64,000 nt of DNA, taken from NCBI GenBank assembly GCA_022478985.1, contig JAKSZP010008032.1:103829-167828 (forward strand). Reading direction: 5' to 3'. The notes below the pieces were generated by a model, which was given only the letters and a program-made list of their open reading frames with translations, ran no database searches and was not told the origin of the DNA. Both the position numbers and the translations under genes were made by a program. This document shows, piece by piece, positions 1 through 9,970 of this stretch (positions are counted from its first letter, which is position 1; each line of letters starts with the position of its first letter). The stretch comes from Massospora cicadina. Taxonomy: Eukaryota > Entomophthoromycota > Entomophthoromycetes > Entomophthorales > Entomophthoraceae.

Positions 1-2095
1 GCATACCAAAATGGATGGGTTAAAAAGTCCCAAAGCGAGCAGACAGTGGGGAGAGCCAGGAATCCTAAACGTAGGGGCTGGTAACTTGCTTTAAGCTTGG
101 GAATAGGTGACAAGGGACCTATTATATTAAAACTGGTGAATCTGATGGCCGGAGAGGAGCTTGCTGAACAGAGGCTTTAGAACTAAATAAAAATAAGGAC
201 AAATTGAGATAAAAATGTAACTTTATTTAAGAAAAGGCGCGGATATTTATAGGCGAGGTTTTTCTTCTAATTCTTTCAGAATAGTGACATCCTCCACCAG
301 CAAGATCTTTGGCATCCTGATGCTGATCAGGTGGGGAGTCAATGAAAGGTTTCCTTTTAATAAATCAATTAGGGGTAGAAAATAAGGCTCCATTAGAGGA
401 AAATTCAGAGAGGTATTGGAAGTAGGGAAATTTGAATTAGATTGATTGGGAGCATGTCAAATCCCAACAGGGATCAATGTGAGGACCATCAAACACATGA
501 TTTTATTTCATCAAATGATAGACCAGGAAAAGCAGAAACAATGTGTTGAAAACATTAATTTCAGGGTAAAACAAAAATTTGTAACAATAATGAAGATAAT
601 ACTGTATGAAAACTAAAACAATTAGTATAAAAACCAAAATTTGCAACAGTTTGATAAAACTCATATTGCATGAAAAGTAGAGTGTGCACATGAAAACTGA
701 CTTCATATTTGGAATCAGTGGTGCCAAAATAAATAGAAAGGATTGAAAAATCTCATTCAACACACAAAAAAAATTTTAATACCCTGTGTAATCATTCATT
801 TATTCTTCACAGTATCAAATATCTACATGTACAAATATTTTCCCTGTGCCCCTAGGCTAGTGAAGTTAGTGCCAATACTTTCAGTGTATATATAATTAAA
901 TTTAGAAGCGTTTGGGTCATGGTCTTAAATCTAGTAGATCAAAATTTTAACAAAAAAGATGCCAGTATCAATGAATATAGTAAGAAAAAGAATAGTTGAT
1001 GGTATATAATTCCAGATTTTGATTAAGCATTGCGACTCTGCATTATATACAATGACTTTTAACCTCAAATTATTGTTAATTATCTAATTTGATAAAAATT
1101 GTAAACTTAATAAGGCTATCTATTACAATAGTGGCAATAAGCGTTAAGGAACTCACCCACCAATTTCTTACAAAAGCTTAAGCACATTTTTATTTGAAAA
1201 AGCATTCAGGGATACTTCCTGTGGTTAATCCCAGCTATTGCTTCACCATCTTGTTTAAAACATAAGGTTAATTATACATGATAAGACAATCTAATCCATA
1301 AACGTTGGTAAGTATACCACAGTCCCCCTGCTTCACCATCTTAGTCTAATGAGAGGTGTAGTAAAAGTATGTAATAAAATAAGTGGAAAAATTTATAACC
1401 ATTCATAGCAGATAATGCAATGCTTATAGGACGTGGGGTAGATTGATACTGAGTTGAATGTCTAGGTCATCCAAAATCTAGGTTATCAGCATCCTGCTAG
1501 ATTGGAGGCTGAATAATAGCCTTCTTCACCTTTCTAAAATCATAGTTTGTGTGCCCATTGTACTAGAGCTTCTAGATCTCTTAATTGGCAATCCAGGAAA
1601 TAATTCATTTAAACTACAATGGGTTGCGCTGGATGATCAATTCCTCATGATGGTTTTAATTAGAATTTCCTTTATAAACTCCAATCTTAAAATCACTCAT
1701 AGGAAGGGGGAACTTGGTACATATTCATGAGGACTCACTCCCAGAGTCATGGCTTTGGTTCAAGCATTAAATTTTGATCTATTTTAGTATTTAGTTATGA
1801 AAGAAATTCTTACTTTTTTATTTCATTCACTTAGTATAATATTTATCTATAGACTGAGAGTATTTTTTGGTAATAAGTTACATATAGGACCAGTTCTATG
1901 CTACTATATGTAGAGTAAAAATCTTTCTAGCATAGTCTATAATTAAGTGTTACCATTTTTATGTGTTGGTATAGAACATATACCAATACTGGTTAAGCTC
2001 TGATGTAATAGATTAACTGTTAATTGACTTGCTCAGAATAACAATAAACAAAGAATTTATAGGGTTTACAGATCATTTTTCACTATTACTTGCCA
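1..2095. other. AT-rich intergenic DNA, no gene recognised
   Basis: This stretch is AT-rich with frequent stops in all frames and no recognisable protein. The only structured segment is an LTR-like block near 185-262, listed separately. The open frame at 503-763 (minus) reads as low-complexity hydrophobic residues typical of AT-rich DNA, so I do not call it a gene. Confidence 0.6.
185..262 (-). promoter_or_regulatory. LTR-like promoter/poly(A) block, copy 1 of 4
   Basis: Read on the minus strand this gives CTATAAATA (about 250-259) followed some 30 bases later by AATAAA (about 212-217). The same order recurs on the minus strand near 29,430-29,480, 36,710-36,755 and 53,295-53,330. A TATA box followed closely by a poly(A) signal is the usual U3/R layout of LTRs. 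I did not find LTR ends or a TSD here, so solo-LTR status is inference. Confidence 0.3.
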
Positions 2096-2383
2096 TTTCG
2101 CATCCATTACAGGCTAATTCGTATATTTTTCATCGTTTTTTGTATTCATTACAGGCCAAACCTTATATTTTTCATTGATTTTCATATCCATTACAGGCCA
2201 TTTCATTTAATTTTATAGTTTTTATTGGATACAAAAATCAATGAAATTACATTAATTGGTTTGCAATGAATAAGAAAATTAAAAATATTTGAATTGGCCT
2301 GAATAGATATGAAAATCAATGAATGATATACAAATAGGCCTATAATGGATGCGAAAATCAATGAAAAATATACGAATTGGTCC
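2096..2383. repeat. Foldback built of inverted 42-bp tandem repeats
   Basis: The left arm has three units ending in CATTACAGG at 2113, 2155 and 2197, an exact 42-bp period. The right arm carries the reverse-complement unit (GAAAATCAATGAA) with copies near 2234, 2312 and 2354, again 42 bp apart for the last two and degenerate between the first two. The arms meet at an AT-rich centre near 2207-2225, so the whole segment could fold into a long hairpin. No TSD or coding capacity was found. It may be a MITE or foldback transposon, or an inverted duplication of a minisatellite. Confidence 0.75.
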
Positions 2384-2795
2384 GGAAAACCATGTAATAA
2401 AGAGAAAAGCTGAGTGCTTCTACCTTTTGTTTTTGGTCTATGGTATAATTTTATATTATTCAAACTACTATACTAAAGGTTTAACTTCTTATTGATTAGT
2501 AATTTGGCAGTATTCTATAAAACTCTTTGTTTTACTTTTCTAAACACCAGAGTTGCTTCATTATATTATGAAAAGCAAAAAGTTGAAAATAACAAGTAGT
2601 TAAGTTGAGTAACCTTCTAAAAATACTCGATATCAAGGGTAAAAAAGAAGTGAGAAGCCTGAACGTACTAATAAAAATGCAAATGTAGTAGTAAAAAATT
2701 TTCATTAAAAAAGTCCAGAATTGTGTGGATACTCATATAGTATAAAAATCTTTACGAGAAATTCAAATATAATTTGTTTTACTATATTTGAGTAT
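2384..2795. other. AT-rich spacer downstream of the ZIP gene
   Basis: This is the 3' flank of the minus-strand ZIP gene. I see no gene and no clear AATAAA close to the stop codon on the minus strand. Confidence 0.5.
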
Positions 2796-3779
2796 TCATG
2801 CCCAGATTGCTAGAACTGTCATAGCAAACGCACCGGCGTAGAGCGCGAATAAATACACGAATTTGGTTTTGGTGGGCTTAGTACCAAAGTCGGAGTTGAT
2901 GGAGAGATCCTTTCCCATCAATTCCACCAGACCGATGTAGATGAGAATTCCTGCAGAAACGGCATCGAGGGCGGCTTCAGTAATTATGGCGACTACTGAA
3001 TCCTTATTGTACGAAGTATGGATAAGGATGCCCAATAGAATCCCGAGCGAGGTGGTGATGGAGTACGCCAAGCCCATCAATACGGGGGTCCGTTTATTAT
3101 AAAATTGACTCTCAGCGATGCGCGCACCTAGCCCAATGCCCTCAAAGAACTGATGGAAGCAGATAGCGATGAGTAAGCCCAAGAATCCGCTGGACTCCTT
3201 TAGTCCCAAATCGAGCCCAACGAAGATGGAGTGAGATAAAATCCCAAGCTCCAAAATGTAAGTGGTAGTTTTCCTGTGATCAATGGGGAAATATCGTTGA
3301 TAACCATTGATGTCGGAATATGCCTTCTCATGGCTATGAGGTAGCAATGTTGTTTCAATAAGATGAATCAAAAACACCGCTGCCAGGGCAATCCCAGCTC
3401 CAAATGGTTCAAACTCGCTTATAAACTTGGGAAGTCGTGAATCTTGAAGCTTTACAATCGCACCTGGTAACATATGGATGAAGGCAGTAGCAATGATGAC
3501 CCCAGTACCAAAATACCTCCCAATATCAACCATTGGAAGCACCTTCTTACTCGCCATCCTATCAACTGCAGCAGTCAATCCAAATCCCATGGCACTGACA
3601 AGTGAGACGAGAACTACCGACAACAAGTTGTACTCAACCATGTATTCCTTCCCACCTCCATCTACTTTGCTTAGCACCAAACTTAATTCTTTACCTTTGC
3701 TCCTCTCAATTTGGTTTGAGACCAGCTCATGCCCCTTTAACGCCACAACGCAAAGTAATATCAACAAGAGATATTTCAT
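2796..3779 (-). CDS. ZIP-family zinc/iron transporter (Zrt-like)
   Basis: The 327-residue product is a membrane transporter that would import Zn2+ or Fe2+ into the cytosol. The frame is uninterrupted, with ATG at 3779 and TGA at 2796. A hydrophobic leader (residues 1-16, MKYLLLILLCVVALKG) is followed by a lumenal or extracellular segment and eight predicted membrane segments, at about 51-71, 89-105, 126-145, 173-192, 197-217, 234-254, 265-287 and 306-326. Family signatures are visible: SHSIFVGLDLG in segment 4 (H183) and HQFFEG in segment 5 (H209, E213), the conserved metal-binding pair of ZIP proteins. The loop between segments 3 and 4 is short and weakly His-rich (PHSHEK). Length is slightly below the usual 350-420 residues of fungal Zrt1/Zrt2. 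Its base composition is less AT-rich than the flanks, as expected for a gene under selection. It is the only intact host gene I recognise here. Substrate (Zn versus Fe) cannot be settled from sequence. Confidence 0.93.
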   Translation of the reverse strand: MKYLLLILLCVVALKGHELVSNQIERSKGKELSLVLSKVDGGGKEYMVEYNLLSVVLVSLVSAMGFGLTAAVDRMASKKVLPMVDIGRYFGTGVIIATAFIHMLPGAIVKLQDSRLPKFISEFEPFGAGIALAAVFLIHLIETTLLPHSHEKAYSDINGYQRYFPIDHRKTTTYILELGILSHSIFVGLDLGLKESSGFLGLLIAICFHQFFEGIGLGARIAESQFYNKRTPVLMGLAYSITTSLGILLGILIHTSYNKDSVVAIITEAALDAVSAGILIYIGLVELMGKDLSINSDFGTKPTKTKFVYLFALYAGAFAMTVLAIWA

Positions 3780-3815
3780 ACTTTATATCGACATCTTCCT
3801 AGTATCATTTTATAC
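3780..3815 (-). promoter_or_regulatory. Possible core promoter/5' UTR of the ZIP gene
   Basis: On the minus strand a TATAAAAT-like string lies about 30 bases upstream of the ZIP start codon (plus-strand 3806-3813). It is close to the ATG for a TATA box in an AT-rich background, so the assignment is weak. No zinc-response element of the yeast Zap1 type was seen. Confidence 0.25.
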
Positions 3816-6119
3816 TTGAAATTATAAGTAAATATCACTTGTTTGAAAGCTCAATGGACATCAACCTAAACTAGAACATGAAATCACATACAACGAGATA
3901 AGAAATCATACAAATTATATTTACAGATCTAATCTAGACTTCTAAAATAGGTAAGTTTGAACTGGATGCGAACTGAGGTGATTAGATTGATCAAATCTTA
4001 TTCACACTTACCCAGCTATCACTCATTTGTCGTAATTTCCGAGAGTGCGCGACTCAAGATGGTGCACGCAGAACCAGATTGGCAAGAAATTGGGAATCGA
4101 AAGTAATTTTACAACCGCGATCTATAAAAACAGTTGTCTACTTGATAAAAGCTGGTAAAATTAGATTCTACAAAAAAGGAGATATCTGTAATTACTATTA
4201 GGCATAAGACTACTCGAATGTCAACTGCTCATTATGAAGTAAAATGTATATAGTGCGATTTTAAAAAATGCCATAAGGATAGACAGGTAGCCCAGTCATA
4301 TAGTAATAATTTAACATTAAAACAGACCTACAAAGCTTTTAATTATATAGAAGCAAGTTAAGTTTCAGCTACTAACCTAAGTCACATTCATTGGATCTAG
4401 AAGTGAAATAAAAAATACCGAAGCACAATATTTAAAAAAAATAAAAATTAAACTGCTATATCAACTATACTTAAATAACTCGATTAAAATGATATTTCAT
4501 AGTTGTTAATATCAGCATAGGGTCATCAGTTGTATGTGTAGGACAAAGGTTCAGATGCACTACGCTCAGTATCTCTGTATGAGAACCGTATACTCGTTTG
4601 AATTGTGATAAAATAATATTGGAAAGTAGCCTTATAACTATGACTTTCAAAAAATGGTAATCTCAGCGGTACTGTCAGTGGTTGTAGGATTTGCCACTTC
4701 ATCATTTTTGTTCTAATTTACACTGTAATCTTAGCTGTACTTCAAACAAAATAGAATTTAAAGTATTTTCCACGTTGTCAAGTCTCAAAATAATCTCACA
4801 TAGTCTTAAAATTAACTCTAAGCTCCCATCCAGGCTGTCTGTCACCTGTTATAAACGCTATGGATATTAAGGGAATCTCTAGGGCTGCTGTGGGGTTTCT
4901 CACACCTTCAAAATATTCTAGATCAGTGTTGATATCCTAAGGGTGGCTGCACATTGGCTACAATTTAGAATCTAGAGTCAGATGAGATAATCAAAGAAGA
5001 TTCTGGTAGGCCCTCAGTGCATAGGCTATGAGATATCACAATTTGCCAATTTTACTATTTCTTATACTGACCCATAAAATGCAAAATAGTAGAATTTGAA
5101 TTGAACATATACTGTTACAGATGATGACAGTTTGATATTAGTGATGCAAAGAAAGCTATACAATAAGATGTTGCTGGCATTTTAGTGAGCTCAGGATAGC
5201 TTCTATATTTATTGGTTAGCCATATAAAAATGTCTTTTTGATGACTCCTTTATGTTTGCGTGATACCAGATTCTCAAATATGTAAACCAAAGATTATTGG
5301 TTTTGCAATAAATTTAGTATACCATGCATACTCTTACTATATAGTACCACTTATGTCAATTTATACTTTATTCCTCCAGATTTTTTTCTACATTATAAAA
5401 ACCTACTGTTGCTTAAAAAATTTTGGCAGTGTATTTTGGCATAGTACTTTGAGACAAAAGTTGGAAAAAGCTTGTTAAATTCTCAATAGAAACGGCAAGA
5501 CTTCTCCTCTTTATAATCCTGCTAATCTTAGCTGGAAGTTAGCTAAATAGCCTAGGTAATAATAGAAATCCCGCCATTATAGCTCTATAAATGATTATAT
5601 ATTAAGTGCCACAAAAGTTTATTTATATTATATAATAAAAATTAAGTAATAATCTTTTTATTTCTCACTTGGAAGTGTTCTGAAGGATTCTTGTAATTAT
5701 TTATAAACTGCTTACTCCTTCTAGTTAAGTATACAGACTAGAAGCACAACCAAATGATTAAGGTCTGAAAGAAATCTATAGAGTATTAGGATTAAATTAT
5801 CATAGGTAGGATAAGGAGATAATTTAAGTTAATGGAATTACTGGCTTTCCATAGAGCTTTATATTTCATGATGAAGGAACAAAAGCTCTTTTAGTACAGT
5901 GGTGGCCAACTAAAAAATAAATACTTTTAGCATTAATTTCAAAAAGTAGTTAATTAAAGCTTTTATTCTATTTAATAATCTAGTTAATTAAATAGTTGAA
6001 CTACTCTAGTATTAAGTAATTTAATAATTACATGTCAATTGCCAGCATTTCTTACTTTTTTGCCCTAAGTTTATATTTAAGCTATATAATTACTAATGGG
6101 ATACTGCTTTATATATATT
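3816..6119. other. AT-rich intergenic DNA, no gene recognised
   Basis: I see no open frame with recognisable protein character and no RNA gene. The small open frame at 5260-5478 (plus) is hydrophobic low-complexity sequence and is not supported. The segment 3840-4100 is the far upstream flank of the ZIP gene. Confidence 0.5.
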
Positions 6120-8419
6120 TATGAAGTTAATATTTGTTAGGACAGGGATGAGCCAATAGAAAACTGGGCTGTTGGCATGGGTGTTTGGACACTCCCAACA
6201 GTAGCTCCAGACTTCCAGGAAACTCCCCATTTAAGGATTAACTCAAGGGGGTGGGAGATGGGTGGTGGGGTTTCTGAGTTGGTGAAGGTGAAGAGGGGTG
6301 TTCACAACATTCTTTAAGCTACTGCCCTTAGAAAGATGAACAGATAGTTCCACCATTATATTCTATCCCAGACACACTGACCATTTAATATATATATTTT
6401 ATTATAGTAAAATCAGAGAATTTTAGCTATAAAACTTTATTAGAATAAATAAATTTAGCCCTGCATCATACCATTAACAGGATAAAGGTTTTATGTTGTG
6501 CTGAGGAGGGAGGAGGTTACTAAAATATAAATTTAATAGTAAGGAACAACTGCCAATTCCAAATACCAGGATCAACGGTTTCAAACTCTAATTCCCAACC
6601 AACTAGTATTGAGAACCATTGCTCAATTTGATTCAAAATAGTTTATAAAATCAGCTAAAGTTACAACGCTAATCCCAAGTCTTTTTTATAAAAAAATCCA
6701 AGGTGTACAAAATTTCTTAATGTTTTTGGAAATTGGTGTCTGGTTCAATTCTAGTTTTTGACCTTTTTTACTTCTTACCCATATATTTGACTTAGAAAAT
6801 ATATTTTCCCCATTCAGGTTGACTCCTGATTGAACCAGCTGTTGGGGTGGGGGACTGATCATTTTATTGTTTTAAAATTTCCAAAATCTATACAGAGTTT
6901 TTTGGGGTTTCCCAAGTAGTACTCTGAAGATTTAGATACAACAATGGCATTGGGAGTAGGTTGGTGGAAGGAGCTTGGGAATCAGGGGTGGCAGCAGAGA
7001 CCCATCTCTCATCCATGGTATGCTGTTGGGATTTTTGCCTATATTCCCAGCCTGATAGATTACCTGGTGTCGCTAGGGGAAAATTCCTAAAGCATAGTGA
7101 ATCAGAAATCAGTTGACCCAAAATTTTTGGAGGAACTATGTTTGGGGATTTTGGGATATTCGCCTGGTTGTATATGTCAGGGATTGATCCGGATGAATAC
7201 CTAATATCTCATTGGTGGAGCAGCTGATGTAATAGGGGCATCTGATAGTGATTAACTATCAGGTGTACCAAAGGGGTTGGTTGGATTTCATCACCAACTG
7301 ATTGGGAATGAGTAGTGAGTTGTGAGGTGAGTGATGCCACCTGCAACTAGCAAATCAATTGGTTGGTGAAGTGACCTGTCATAATGGGTAAAATGTCCCA
7401 TTACCTAAGCAGGTTGCTAATCAATTATGGTTGGTTCACTTGGATCAAGAGGAAAATATTAGGGACATGTTTCTGACTCTTTCCATTTGAGGTCTTGGGG
7501 ATGTCCAATGACAGAATCCTAGCCAGGATGGGGAAGACCATCGCTGCTGAGATGAGGAAGGGTGATTCAATGGCAATGGCTGCCATTTTATTGAAGAGGT
7601 GCCAACTGAGGGTTAGATGGCCAAACCCCCTATAAATTCCCTAGGATTCACTATAATAAAAAAACAACTATTACTACAAAAACAACTTGTACTATGAAAA
7701 ACATTATTAGTTTTATTGTAGATTTGGTTATAGTTAGACTATTAGCATCAGTGTGAAGTTCCATCTCAAGGATATTATTGCAGAAGGCAATAATTGGTAG
7801 ACTCTCAGAGAGAAGATTAGAGATCTGAGTGGGGATCTAGAGATGAAGGGAACCACAACTAGGGGATAGCTGCCGACTTTGTGTTGGGCCAAAGGAGACT
7901 GTCATCAGAGGATCTTGATGAATAATGAGTGGACAGTAATAAAGGGAATGAATCCCTACGAATACAACCTGAAATATTTTTATTGGAAGTACTGGCCAAG
8001 GCGTTGGGCCTGATAATAGTTCTAACTCAACTATAGATAATAGTCTCCATACTATTATTGGATAATATATTTTTTACAACGCGAGGTGCACAAGGAAATT
8101 GAACCTGTGCAGTAAAAAGGTTACTGGGTTGATGACCGATAATCAACGCCTTAAGTAAATTTTTACATATGCCCTAGGTCAGAGATCTTTGTGAGGGGCA
8201 GGGCATTGGGGATTGACCCTTTTTTACCTAAAGGGGTACATGACCCTGTCCAGCTTAATAGCTGAAGCTATGGGCCTTACAGCTAGTACCAAGAACATGA
8301 GAGAAACATCCATCACCATTACCAAAACAATAAGTGGGGCCTTCTATAGTTCACAGCAATTTTTTGGAGGGGGCAGAGTCTTTAAAGCTTAATAAAATCG
8401 AACGTTTAATAGCTTGAAA
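6120..8419. other. Degenerate repeat-like DNA with scattered retroelement traces
   Basis: Composition becomes less AT-rich and the text resembles decayed coding sequence of retroelements, but I cannot assign domains except for the short Gag-like trace at about 6888-7121. Stops are frequent in every frame. Confidence 0.35.
6888..7121 (-). pseudogene. Gag-like N-terminal trace with DERWVSA motif
   Basis: A short minus-strand frame contains TMDERWVSAATP, which resembles the HVVDERWVTALP, HVVDKQWVMAYL and HVVDESWVTAYT strings near 15,480 (minus), 23,915 (plus) and 40,125 (plus). The shared motif appears near the start of Gag-like frames of Ty3 elements in this window. Only this fragment is left here. 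The family assignment is inference from the recurring motif. Confidence 0.3.
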
Positions 8420-8435
8420 TATATTGATTTATTAA

Positions 8436-8567
8436 AAGGGTGGTTAGCTAAGTGGGTAAAACTGCTTCCACCCCTAGTACAGGTTTTGAGTTCAAAACCT
8501 GTACTGGCTAGAAAACATTCTCGGTGTGGTATATTTGTCCCAAGTTGACCAACCTCAAATAATTTTT
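8436..8567 (+). mobile_element. tRNA-derived SINE with 16-bp target-site duplication
   Basis: A 132-bp insert is flanked by perfect 16-bp direct repeats TATATTGATTTATTAA at 8420-8435 and 8568-8583. Near its 5' end are RNA polymerase III promoter boxes: box A TAGCTAAGTGG at 8445-8455 (fits TRGYNNANNGG) and box B GTTCAAAAC at 8490-8498 (fits GWTCRANNC), 45 bp apart start to start. It ends in a T6 run (8563-8568) that could act as a Pol III terminator. Box B sits inside a near-perfect palindrome (8476-8505, 14-bp arms), so the T-arm region is not a normal tRNA T-stem. There is no long 3' tail. The TSD length points to mobilisation by a LINE. I see no second copy in the window. Confidence 0.75.
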
Positions 8568-8583
8568 TATATTGATTTATTAA

Positions 8584-9600
8584 GGAAACCACAAGATAAC
8601 CCAGTACTCTACTATGGGCAGAGTAGCAGGCTTTTATATTGTTATTGGAGGTGAGGGGTTTTTCAAAAACTTCTATACAAAGTGAATATCGATTGAATAT
8701 TTCCTGGAATGCCAAGCACTTGTCCAGAGTCATTTCTTAGGCCTTCTGTTGTTCTCTGGGGCCTTCAGAATTGGATATGGAGGATGGCTTGTCTAATGCT
8801 TTTACTTGAAGGTTTTCAAAAAATTATGTGGAATCTAACTTTTTTGCTCCAATCCCTCCTTGGTTGCCTCATTTGAAGAGGTTTCTTGATTGTTGCATCC
8901 ATGGAACAATTAGTTTGCTTTTGGATTTTTTTCCTTTAATGAGAGAAGTATCTTTGCTCATTTTGAGGATTTTCTTGCAATCTACTAGTTTGTATGCAAA
9001 CCTCTCAGCAATATATTCCCAATCTTTTCTAGGTATGATTTGGCAGATTATGTACTAATGAAGGGATTGGGATGCCCACTAGCTTGAGGTCAGGGTGAGC
9101 TTATTCTAGGGGTGACTAACCACTGATAGTTGAGTTTATGTCCCAAGTTTTTTATCTTCTCCAGCGGTAGTTCTCAGGGGGAATTCCCTTTCTTTGATCA
9201 AAAGAGATACAGCTTCCTGACCATCCTGATGGCTATGGCAGGGACCCTTACACCTAATATCTGTAACACTCAGAATACCTCAAGTTTTCAAACGTTGCAT
9301 TGGTAAACCAACCACATGCCAAAAGAGAGTTTCCTCAATCAAATAGTGATCTAGGTCAGTTTGTTGATTAAAGGAATTGTTTCCACCTTAACATGACTGG
9401 GAAAACTCAGCACTTCTCTGCTGACTCTGGTTTAACATTTGGCTGAGGTATGAGGCCAATTGATCTCATCACTTTTGGGGTCTCTAGAGTAACCTACATA
9501 CTACTCAGTAGTTTAAGGCATCAGAAAGGGTTCCTTTGCTAGTCACACTATTAAATAAAGTTAACTCTTCTCAAATCTATATAAAAATAAATTAACGTAC
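8584..9600. other. Unassigned DNA between SINE and foldback
   Basis: The plus-strand frame at 8828-9058 (76 codons) has no recognisable domain. The rest has many stops. It could be decayed retroelement sequence. Confidence 0.35.
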
Positions 9601-9603
9601 CAT

Positions 9604-9970
9604 TTTTCTTCAATTTCAACACTTTGCACTTCAATTTCAATATTTTGACTTTTTAATATCACCTTTTTATGCTTAATTCAACATTTTATTCTTTAATTTC
9701 AACGTTTTATATTTGAAATTTAACCTTATACAAATCATATTTAATAAATTATAAATAAAATCAAAATATTTTAAATTAATTTACTTTATTATATCTGCTA
9801 AAATAGAGGCAAGCATATTAAATGTTGTAATTAAAGTATAAAATATTGAAATTGAAGTATGATATGCTGAAAGTGAAATGCAGATGTTGAAATTAAAGTG
9901 TAAAATATTAAAATTGAAGTGCAAAATGTTGCAAAATGAAGTGTGAAATATTGAAATTGAAGGAAAAATA
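9604..9970. repeat. Foldback built of inverted ~21-bp tandem repeats
   Basis: The left arm (9604-9725) repeats a CTTCAATTTCAACATTTTG-like unit about every 21 bases. The right arm (9817-9970) repeats the reverse complement, with units starting near 9845, 9867, 9886, 9907, 9928 and 9950. The outer ends match as inverted repeats (left CATTTTTCTTCAATTT, right reverse complement TATTTTTCCTTCAATTT). A roughly 90-bp AT-rich spacer separates the arms. No coding capacity. The architecture is like that at 2096-2383 but the unit sequence and period differ. Confidence 0.7.

Noticed and set aside
3478..3819. Plus-strand open frames opposite the ZIP gene
   Set aside because: Antisense shadows of the conserved ZIP coding sequence on the minus strand; no domain of their own.
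8389..8733. 114-codon minus-strand frame
   Set aside because: It runs across the SINE and both copies of its TSD, so the open frame is fortuitous.
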